Part shown: one piece after another, positions 29,581 through 36,268 of the stretch | Position numbering within the stretch: position 1 is the first letter of the stretch | Layout of the letters: every line of letters begins with the position of its first letter | DNA from: Myxococcus xanthus | Lineage (GTDB): Bacteria; Myxococcota; Myxococcia; Myxococcales; Myxococcaceae | Reading direction: 5' to 3' | Assembly: GCF_013116825.1 (NCBI RefSeq) | Contig: NZ_JABFNS010000005.1 | Coordinates: 62,001 to 126,000 of the forward strand | DNA: 64,000 nucleotides | Position numbers and translations under genes: made by a program | Notes under the pieces: model-generated | The model's input: the letters and a program-made list of their open reading frames with translations, nothing else | What the model was told of the DNA's origin: nothing | Databases searched by the model: none

Positions 29581-30513
29581 TCAGTGCTGCGCCACCGTAT
29601 CGACGTCCACTGACGCCCCGCTCGGGGCGCCAGCTGACGGGAGTTCGATCGAGGCCTCTTTGCGCAACCGCGCCAACACCTGCTCGAAAGCGCGTCGCTG
29701 AAGCATGGGTGCCATCTGCCCCAGGACGGCTTCCCGGACCTCCTCGAAAGGAGGCACCCTGGGCGCCAGCCGCTCCAGCAGCACGAGGACGACAGCCCCC
29801 GTCGGCTGTTCAATGACGGGAGTCGCTTCTCCAGGCCGGGTCAGCGCGAGCGCCGCTTCTTCCAGGGCCGCGCTGCCAAACTCTCCGCGAGCCAGCAACC
29901 CGAGCTCTCCGCCCCGGCTGCGCTCCGGCCCATCCCCGGACTCCGCCACCTTCGCCACGGGTTCTCCGTTGACGACCCGGCGGCGCAAGGTCTCCGCACG
30001 TTGGTGCGCCTGACTCCACGAGGTGCGCGGGCTGCCTGGAGGCACCTCGACCAGAATCCGAGCGATCCGCAGCCGCTCGGGTTGAGCGAAGCGCTCCACG
30101 TTGGCCTGGTAATGGGCGCGAGCCTCGTCGTCCGTCGGAGCGCCCGCCGACTTCTCCTCCCGCGCCAACAGCGCCTGGATGGTCAGCCGCTCCTCCAGAT
30201 CCCGAACTTGGCGACGGATTTCCGGATCTTGCGTGAATCCAAGACGCTCCGCCTCCATGGCGAGGAGTCGCTTGTCGACCATGGAGCGAATGAACTCCTC
30301 CCGCCCCGTCCCCTGCTGGAAGCGCGCCCTCAACGTGGGCGGCAGGCGCTGGCTTTCACGGAGGACCTCTTCCGCCGTTATGGCTCCACCCTTGTAGCGC
30401 GCCGCGACGTTCGCTGAGAGGCCGGCCGGGGCTGGAGCGGATCGCTCACATGCTGAAATACCGAGCAGGCTGCCGAGACAGATCCACTTCCACAGCACCT
30501 TCTGGCGTTTCAT
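29581..30513 (-). CDS. Parvulin-like (PpiC/SurA-type) peptidyl-prolyl isomerase lipoprotein, foldase 1
   Basis: 310 aa. An N-terminal lipoprotein signal ends in I-S-A-C (Cys22), so the mature protein should be membrane-anchored on the outer side of the cytoplasmic membrane. Residues about 40-140 form a helical SurA/PrsA-like chaperone region rich in Arg/Glu (ALLAREEK, D-x-E-I-R-R-Q-V). Residues about 145-270 resemble a rotamase domain, with the hallmark G-G-E-L-G. The histidines of the parvulin active site are absent: the usual H-I-L strand reads A-R-I-L and the final G-x-H-x-I strand reads G-A-V-V-L. It may therefore bind proline-containing chains without catalysing isomerisation. It precedes the giant gene by 75 bp in the same direction, suggesting a dedicated chaperone. 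Family assignment is firm; the substrate is inference. Confidence 0.82.
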   Translation of the reverse strand: MKRQKVLWKWICLGSLLGISACERSAPAPAGLSANVAARYKGGAITAEEVLRESQRLPPTLRARFQQGTGREEFIRSMVDKRLLAMEAERLGFTQDPEIRRQVRDLEERLTIQALLAREEKSAGAPTDDEARAHYQANVERFAQPERLRIARILVEVPPGSPRTSWSQAHQRAETLRRRVVNGEPVAKVAESGDGPERSRGGELGLLARGEFGSAALEEAALALTRPGEATPVIEQPTGAVVLVLLERLAPRVPPFEEVREAVLGQMAPMLQRRAFEQVLARLRKEASIELPSAGAPSGASVDVDTVAQH

Positions 30514-30543
30514 TGTGCTTTCGTACCCGCTATTCCGTGCGAC

Positions 30544-30560
30544 TATAGAATTACTCTATA
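30544..30560. promoter_or_regulatory. TATAGA-N5-TCTATA palindrome in the divergent promoter region of the two parvulin-like genes
   Basis: A perfect 6 bp inverted repeat (30544-30549 and 30555-30560) around ATTAC sits midway in the 153 bp between the divergent starts at 30513 and 30667. It is strikingly A+T-rich for this genome. Each arm reads TATAGA on its own strand, so it could be back-to-back -10 elements, a repressor operator, or both. I found no convincing -35 box on either side. Confidence 0.45.
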
Positions 30561-30666
30561 TGTCAGAGAAATCGCAAGGCAGTTGTCCGGCAGCGAATAG
30601 ATGACGTTCAATTGTGCCCGTCACGGATATGAGTCCGCAGGTGCGGACTTCAAGGTGGAGTGCTCG

Positions 30667-31647
30667 ATGGTCAGGCAGTTGCGGTGGGTGGGAACGGCCT
30701 CACTGGCCGTTGGTTTGACGCTGGGTATGGGCGGATGCGATCGCACAAAGTCAGGAAGTCCTGAAAAAGACGAGCATCCAGTCGTCGCGCTCGTGGGAGA
30801 GGGGCGAATCACGCGTCAGCAGTTCGAAGCCAAACTCGCCGAACAGCCCTCTTTTGTCCGCGCTCGTTACTCAACACCGGAAAAGAAGAAAGAGTTTCTG
30901 GACAATCTTGTTCGTTTCGAATTGCTGGTCCAGGAAGCGAAGCGTCAGGGATTGGATTCCGATCCTGAGGTCCGTGCCATGCTCGAAAAGGTCATGGTCC
31001 AGCGGCTCGTGAAGGCACACACGGAATCCGCGGCAGGCGCGACGGTGAGCGAGGATGAGGCCCGCGCCTATTACGATGCGAATGTTCCTGAGTTCGTGAA
31101 GCCTCCCCGGGTGCGTGTCAGTCAACTGCTGCTGAAGGCCGCCCGGGGAAGTCCGGAGCGGGCCAAGGCGCTGACCCAGGCCGTTCGCCTGTCCACGGAG
31201 ATTCAGCGTGGAGAGAGCGTGCCACGGGCTTTTGACACAGCCGTCCGCACCCACTCTCAGGACACCGCGACACAGCCCCAAGGGGGCGATCTGGGATTCC
31301 GGACGCGCGAGGAGCTGATTGCCGCTGGCGGTGAGGCCCTCGCGGACTCGGCGTTTGCCTTGAAGGCCATTGGCCAGCTCTCGGCACCCATCGAAACGGA
31401 GGCGGGCATCCACCTCCTCATGCTGCAAGGGCGGCAGGTGGGATTGGACCAGCGGTTCGATCAGGTCAAGGCGCGCATTATCCAGCGGATGGAGTCCGAG
31501 CGCCGCGCGAAGGCGCTGGATTCGTTGGTTCAATCACTGCGAGACAAGACCCAGGTCGCGGTGAAGGACGACGTTCTGGCCCAGATCAACCCGGAGACAG
31601 TGGCGGCTCCGCCCTCCCCCACCCCGGCCGAGCCTCTGATTCCTTGA
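30667..31647 (+). CDS. Parvulin-like (PpiC/SurA-type) peptidyl-prolyl isomerase lipoprotein, foldase 2
   Basis: 326 aa. I start it at the ATG at 30667 rather than the in-frame ATG at 30601, because GGTGGAG lies 6 nt upstream and a lipoprotein signal follows directly (lipobox M-G-G-C, Cys24, Asp at +2). Residues about 40-140 are a SurA-N-like helical chaperone segment. Residues about 145-265 form the parvulin domain with R-V-S-Q-L-L-L, the conserved G-G-D-L-G-F and G-I-H-L-L-M-L. The first active-site His is replaced by Gln, but the last-strand His is kept. The C-terminus is Pro-rich. It is transcribed divergently from foldase 1 and the giant gene over a shared promoter region, and is clearly a paralogue of foldase 1. 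A role in exporting or folding the giant protein is inferred from position only. Confidence 0.85.
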   Translation: MVRQLRWVGTASLAVGLTLGMGGCDRTKSGSPEKDEHPVVALVGEGRITRQQFEAKLAEQPSFVRARYSTPEKKKEFLDNLVRFELLVQEAKRQGLDSDPEVRAMLEKVMVQRLVKAHTESAAGATVSEDEARAYYDANVPEFVKPPRVRVSQLLLKAARGSPERAKALTQAVRLSTEIQRGESVPRAFDTAVRTHSQDTATQPQGGDLGFRTREELIAAGGEALADSAFALKAIGQLSAPIETEAGIHLLMLQGRQVGLDQRFDQVKARIIQRMESERRAKALDSLVQSLRDKTQVAVKDDVLAQINPETVAAPPSPTPAEPLIP

Positions 31648-31694
31648 CGCCAAGCTGACCAGACCACCGGTGTGAGTCGTTGAAAAACCAGCCT

Positions 31695-32768
31695 TCAATG
31701 TAGATACGAAAGCTGAAGCTGGGTGAACCGGTGTCCTGACAGGAGCGGATTGGGCGGGTCGGCCAACTCCTGGGAGCGGAAGACCATGCTCAGGCCGAAC
31801 TGGAACCCGCCCGCCCGGAAGGCCGCGCCGAACTCGCTGTCCCCGACGATGGGCGCCTTCCGGACGCTGATGCTCGGACGGAAGAGCGTGCCATCCAGGA
31901 ACAGGTTCCTCGCCACCACCCTCACCTGCCCCCGGGCGTACAGGTAGGCCTCCCAGGCGCGTTCATCTCGAATGGCCATCAGCTCCGAGGAGGCCTCCCC
32001 CGGAGCCCGCTGAGCCTCCAGTTCCTTGACCACGGACGGCATGATGGGCGCCAGGCCATACGGCCGAGCCAGATAGCCCACACGGACCGTCCCTCCCAGG
32101 CTCGCGTTCACGAAGACCGTACCCAGCATCGCCCCGGCGGACCATGTCACGTCCACCACGGGGCTCCAGAGCAGCGGCTGCTCGCGAAGCGCGGAGAAGT
32201 GGAACGCGGGCTCGGTGGGTAACTGCTTCTCCCAACCCACCGGAATCCTTGCCACCGTACGCCCGAAGATGTCGTTCAGCGTCCGGTGGACCCAGCGCTG
32301 CGTCTGCGCCGCCCCGGACGCCGGCCCCGTGACGCCCACCGTGGCCTGGAGCGTCAGCCTCGACGAGTCCGCGGGCGCCCTCCCCGCATAGATGTGCTGG
32401 AAGAAGATGCCGCCGTGCAGCCAGCCTCCGTAGGGCCGGTCGTTCGGGTCCGGGAATACCTCCTGCTCCGGCAGCGGGACGATGCGGCTGGGCGTGTACA
32501 TATTCTGCGCCAGCGAGCCGCCACAGAGGTACCGGTGCTGCACGCCGTCCGGAAGTCGCAGCGTCCGTGCGATGGAGCGGCACCCGTCGTACTCCCCGAA
32601 GTGCTCGATGCGGACGCCGTTCGTGTAGAGCCGGTCGCTCTTGGCGAGCACGTCATTCTCGAAGTGGAGGCTCGTGACGAACGGCAGCTTCTCCTCCACC
32701 TTCGCGGCGGAAGAAGCCTCCGCCTGGGCCAGACAGGATGCGGTCAGCAACGCGAGTGCCTTCAGCAT
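31695..32768 (-). CDS. LpxR-type lipid A 3'-O-deacylase, outer membrane
   Basis: 357 aa with an N-terminal signal peptide (Leu/Ala-rich to about residue 20). The family signature is clear: F-E-N-D (Asn38-Asp39) and D-R-L-Y-T-N-G (Thr49), corresponding to the catalytic Asn/Asp and Thr of Salmonella LpxR. P-Y-G-G-W-L follows, then alternating hydrophobic strands and a C-terminal L-x-L-S-Y-L-H typical of outer-membrane beta-barrels. LpxR enzymes remove the 3'-acyloxyacyl group of lipid A and so modify the outer leaflet. GGAGG lies only 1 nt before the ATG, unusually tight. It ends 47 bp from the stop of foldase 2 (convergent). Native lipid A target in myxobacteria is inferred. Confidence 0.85.
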   Translation of the reverse strand: MLKALALLTASCLAQAEASSAAKVEEKLPFVTSLHFENDVLAKSDRLYTNGVRIEHFGEYDGCRSIARTLRLPDGVQHRYLCGGSLAQNMYTPSRIVPLPEQEVFPDPNDRPYGGWLHGGIFFQHIYAGRAPADSSRLTLQATVGVTGPASGAAQTQRWVHRTLNDIFGRTVARIPVGWEKQLPTEPAFHFSALREQPLLWSPVVDVTWSAGAMLGTVFVNASLGGTVRVGYLARPYGLAPIMPSVVKELEAQRAPGEASSELMAIRDERAWEAYLYARGQVRVVARNLFLDGTLFRPSISVRKAPIVGDSEFGAAFRAGGFQFGLSMVFRSQELADPPNPLLSGHRFTQLQLSYLH

Positions 32769-32793
32769 CCCTCCAGTCTACAGCTCGCGCCCG

Positions 32794-34611
32794 TCAGCCC
32801 CCGAATGGCCACTGGTCATCAGGAAACACTCTACCCACCACGTCGGCCACCCCGAAGCTCGCGGCATCTTCAAACGCCTCCGTGCCGCCCAGCCCATTCA
32901 TGCTCAACGCCGTGGGGCACAGCGCATACGTCTGCGCATGGGACGCCCCCATCAACAGCTTCAGCAGGTTCACCCGCTGCTTGGGCGCGCCGTAGGTCAT
33001 GATTTCGAACCGCTCCGCCGCCGGCACCTTCGCCAGCGACAGCGCGTGGCGGCAGGCCTCCTCGAAACCCCCGACCTGATCCACCAGCCCCACGGCCTTC
33101 CCGCGCACGCCCGAATACACGCGGCCCTCCGCCAACTGGTGGATCTCCTCCTTCGTCCGCCCCCGCCCCTTCGCGACGATGTCGAGGAAGGCCTGGTACA
33201 TCTCCTCCACCTCGGCCTCCAGCGTGGCCTGCTCCTGCGGCGTGAAGCCACGCGAGAACGAGAGCATGGCCGCGTTCTGCCCCCGGACCAGCACCGTCTT
33301 GTGCACCCCGAGCTTCTCCATCAGCCCGGACATGTCGAACTTGCCCGCGAAGACACCAATCGAGCCCACCATGGCGTGCGGCGCGGACCAGATCTCCTTC
33401 GCACCCACCGCCACCATGTACCCCGCGCTGGCGCACACCCGGTCCATGTACGCGATGACGGGTTTCTTCCGCGCCACGCGTTGCACGGCCTCCAGCATCT
33501 GCTCCGACGCCAGCGGCGTCCCGCCCGGGCTGCTGATGTAGACGACCACCGCCTTCGACCGTCTGTCCCGCCCCGCCGCGCGCAGCGCCTTCACCACCGT
33601 CTCCGCGGTCGCCATCCTCCCGCTGGCCCCCTTGCCCGGGATGATGATTCCAGACACGGGCACCACCGCGACGCGCGGGTTCCGCCGCAGTCGCTTCCAA
33701 CGGACCGGCGGGAACGGAACCGTGGAGAGATAGGTCTCCATCGGCTCCAGCTCCGTCTCCTCCTCCCCGTCCCCCGGCTTCGCCAGCCCGAGGTGCGCGG
33801 GCAGGTTCGCCTCGCTCACCAGCGCGTCCACCAGCCCCGCGTCCAGCGCCCGGCGGGCACTGAAGGGCCCCTGGTCGATCAGCCCCCGGACCTCCTCCGG
33901 CGTCTTGCGCCGCCCCCGAGCCACCACGTCCACCAGGTCCGCGTAGCGCTCATCCAGGAACGACTCCACCGTCCGCGTCTGGATGTCCGACACGACGGGT
34001 TTGGTGAAGAGCTCCGGCGCCGTCTTGTAGTCCCCACGCCGGATGAACTGCGGCCGGATGCCCGCGCGCGACAGGCCTGTGCCCAGGGCGGTGGCCTCGG
34101 CGGCGTAGCCCACCAGCTCCACGCGGCCCATGGGGGGCAGGAGCACCTCGTCCGCCGAGCACAGGAGGGCATATCCCTCGTTGTCCACGTGGACCGCCCA
34201 GCCCACCACCCGCTTCCCCTGGGCTCGGAAGGCCCTCAACACCGCCACCAGCGCATCCCGCTTCGCCGCGGGCACGGTCAGGTCCTCCACCTCCAGGAGG
34301 ATGCCCTTCACCCGGCCGTCCTTCGCCAGGAGCTCCAACGATTCGCGGAGGCGCTCCACGGACGTGACATCCGACGGCTCGGGGCGGCTTCCCCCCAGTT
34401 GCAACCGGCGGCGGCGCTGCTCGCGGTACGGCGGATTCCCCGTCAGCCGGAAGCGGACGTAGGCGGGCCGATGGCCGGCGGCCATCATCCGGAAGGGCGC
34501 GCCCAGCAGGGAGACCAGAAGGAGGTACAGGTTGGCGAGGACGATGAAGGGCAGGCGCAGCATGGCGTCCGGAATGGAAATGTGGGTCCCCGGCCCGTAA
34601 TGGACGCTCAC
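32794..34611 (-). CDS. sppA: Signal peptide peptidase SppA, long (67K) form, S49 family
   Basis: 605 aa, about the size of E. coli SppA (618 aa). There is an N-terminal membrane segment at residues 20-38 and two tandem S49 domains. The catalytic lysine of the first domain is visible as G-D-Y-K-T-A-P-E-L-F (Lys196), and the nucleophile serine of the second as C-A-S-A-G-Y (Ser395). V-G-S-I-G-V-F follows and S-P-G-G lies upstream (residues 361-364). SppA sits in the cytoplasmic membrane and degrades cleaved signal peptides. The GTG start at 34611 has a weak ribosome site. The ATG at 34563, just before the membrane segment, is an alternative. It ends 26 bp before the LpxR start, so the two may share a transcript. 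Confidence 0.92.
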   Translation of the reverse strand: MSVHYGPGTHISIPDAMLRLPFIVLANLYLLLVSLLGAPFRMMAAGHRPAYVRFRLTGNPPYREQRRRRLQLGGSRPEPSDVTSVERLRESLELLAKDGRVKGILLEVEDLTVPAAKRDALVAVLRAFRAQGKRVVGWAVHVDNEGYALLCSADEVLLPPMGRVELVGYAAEATALGTGLSRAGIRPQFIRRGDYKTAPELFTKPVVSDIQTRTVESFLDERYADLVDVVARGRRKTPEEVRGLIDQGPFSARRALDAGLVDALVSEANLPAHLGLAKPGDGEEETELEPMETYLSTVPFPPVRWKRLRRNPRVAVVPVSGIIIPGKGASGRMATAETVVKALRAAGRDRRSKAVVVYISSPGGTPLASEQMLEAVQRVARKKPVIAYMDRVCASAGYMVAVGAKEIWSAPHAMVGSIGVFAGKFDMSGLMEKLGVHKTVLVRGQNAAMLSFSRGFTPQEQATLEAEVEEMYQAFLDIVAKGRGRTKEEIHQLAEGRVYSGVRGKAVGLVDQVGGFEEACRHALSLAKVPAAERFEIMTYGAPKQRVNLLKLLMGASHAQTYALCPTALSMNGLGGTEAFEDAASFGVADVVGRVFPDDQWPFGG

Positions 34612-34668
34612 TCCGCGTGCAAGCCCTGTTCAGTCCATCCGTTGGGTCGTGATAGCCTCCCCCGCCAT

Positions 34669-35013
34669 ATGCGATACCTCGTTCCCCGGATGTTCCTCGT
34701 CCTCGCGCTCAGCTCGGGTGGTGCCGCGCTGGCCCAGCCTCGCAAGCAGGTCCAGGATTTCCAGGCCCCCCGCGAGATGACCGCCGAGGAGCGTGAGGCC
34801 GCCAAGCAGCGCGCCATGGGCAACAACCTCAACTCCTACGGCAAGGACGTCCAGCTCAAGCAGAAGCCGATTCCGTGGATGGCCATCGGCCTCGCGGGGC
34901 TCGTGTTCATGGTCGCCGTGCCATTCGGCATCCGCGCCTACCGGAACACGTCCAAGGACATTGACGGGCAGAACACCTTCGGCGCCAACCGCGGCGACGA
35001 CGAAGTGGCCTGA
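34669..35013 (+). CDS. Small membrane protein of unknown function
   Basis: 114 aa. I place the start at the ATG at 34669, because a signal peptide or first membrane helix follows directly (residues 1-22, ending A-L-A-Q). A basic/acidic linker (T-A-E-E-R-E-A-A-K-Q) and a second transmembrane helix (about residues 68-88) come next, with a short charged C-tail. Codon usage fits a real gene (G/C third positions). Its start is 57 bp from the divergent SppA start. I do not recognise a family. Confidence 0.72.
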   Translation: MRYLVPRMFLVLALSSGGAALAQPRKQVQDFQAPREMTAEEREAAKQRAMGNNLNSYGKDVQLKQKPIPWMAIGLAGLVFMVAVPFGIRAYRNTSKDIDGQNTFGANRGDDEVA

Positions 35014-35027
35014 GCCGGTTCCGGCTC
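35012..35027 (+). terminator. Hairpin after the small membrane protein gene
   Basis: GAGCCGG-TT-CCGGCTC is a perfect 7 bp inverted repeat overlapping the TGA stop, between two convergent genes (stops at 35013 and 35033). There is no T-tract, so the terminator role is only likely. Confidence 0.4.
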
Positions 35028-35032
35028 GGACT

Positions 35033-36115
35033 TCACGCGGGCCGGACCTCCACCGAACCTCCCGCATCCACCGTGACGCGCACGGGCAGGAAGCGCTCCA
35101 CGACCCGGGCGTGGGTGGTGAGGTGGTCGGTGATTCGCGCCGCCGTGAAGCGCGTGGTGCCCGGTGCCGCCGGCCCCAGGCGCCCGGCGGCCAGCAGCGC
35201 GGCGGGCAGGAGAATCTGATCGGCGAGGTGCTCGTCGAGCGCCCCACCCGTCTCCATGAACCGCGCCAGGGCCTCGCCTCCCTCGCGGCCCACCTCCTCG
35301 GCGGGACGGCCCCGCTCTCCCAGCGCGGTGAAGCCCGCGATGGTGTGCTCGAACTGGGCCAGGACGAAAGTGACGGTCCCCACCGAGCGCGTCACCGCCA
35401 GCGGGCGGTTGTCCGCCTCCGCCAGGATGCCGCGCTCACGCAGCGCCCCCACGGCGGCCCGCGACTGACGCTCGGCGATGGTGAACGGCAGCCCGCCGGT
35501 GAAGGACGACACGCGGACCTCGCGCAACATGCCTCGCGCGGGCAGCTCCACCAGCCGGGGCGGCTCCTGCGGCGGCCCCACCTCCGCGACAATCTCCCCC
35601 GCGCCCTCCGGGTAGAAGCCGGCGTGCACCAGGGACAGCAACACCGGCAGGCCATACGCATGTGCCACCGGCTGCCAGACGGTGGCCACGTAGTGGAAGC
35701 TGGGGCTGTGCGGCAGGTGCGTGCCGCCTCGCAGGGTCAGCCGTCCTCCGCCGGCCAGGGCCAGCGGATAGACGAGGCACTGGAAGAGCAACGGTGTGCT
35801 GCCCGCGGTACCCACCTCCAGCAGGTAGTCGCCGGCGCGCACCGGGGCCGGGGTGAAGGAGAGCTCGGAGGCGCCGACAGTGGCGCCCTCGGACGAAGCG
35901 GCACCGCCGCACAGGGCCTCGGCGCCGCGCACGCAGGCCAGGTGTTGGGGGCGCAGACCGGGCGGATCACGTCGCTCGCGCAGGCGCGTGATGTGGAACG
36001 GGCGGCCGGTGATGAGCGACAGCGACAGCGCGGAGCGGAGAATCTGGCCGCCCCCTTCGCCTTCACTCCCATCCAGCCGCACCAGCCCGGTGTCGGGCCC
36101 CTGGGTGCCGGTCAT
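35033..36115 (-). CDS. rtcA: RNA 3'-terminal phosphate cyclase
   Basis: 360 aa, the normal length. RtcA converts RNA 3'-phosphates into 2',3'-cyclic phosphates using ATP through a histidine-adenylate. The N-terminal signature D-G-S-E-G-E-G-G-G-Q-I-L-R is at residues 15-27. The H-S-P-S-F-H-Y segment and the C-terminal D-E-H-L-A-D-Q box with the presumed nucleophile His296 are present. GGGAGG precedes the ATG by 3 nt. No RtcB ligase or RtcR-type regulator gene is adjacent, unlike the E. coli rtc operon. A sigma-54 activator lies 2 kb away, but it has a receiver domain and sits with its own kinase, so it is not RtcR. Confidence 0.93.
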   Translation of the reverse strand: MTGTQGPDTGLVRLDGSEGEGGGQILRSALSLSLITGRPFHITRLRERRDPPGLRPQHLACVRGAEALCGGAASSEGATVGASELSFTPAPVRAGDYLLEVGTAGSTPLLFQCLVYPLALAGGGRLTLRGGTHLPHSPSFHYVATVWQPVAHAYGLPVLLSLVHAGFYPEGAGEIVAEVGPPQEPPRLVELPARGMLREVRVSSFTGGLPFTIAERQSRAAVGALRERGILAEADNRPLAVTRSVGTVTFVLAQFEHTIAGFTALGERGRPAEEVGREGGEALARFMETGGALDEHLADQILLPAALLAAGRLGPAAPGTTRFTAARITDHLTTHARVVERFLPVRVTVDAGGSVEVRPA

Positions 36116-36268
36116 GTCCCTCCCGTTTCAGGTGCCACCGCGTGAATGAAGCCCCAGGGTAACAGGAACGCAAGGCTGGCACCGCCACGAGAACACCCTT
36201 CCCTTCGCCGCTGCACAGAAGCAGCCCTGATGGCGGCGAACGGAGGGTTCCGCGTGGGGGCCCTCACG

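Noticed and set aside
32641-34668. Plus-strand frame of 790 codons ending at 35013
   Set aside because: The part before 34669 is antisense to sppA and lpxR and has low-complexity composition. Only the last 114 codons form a plausible gene with its own signal sequence.
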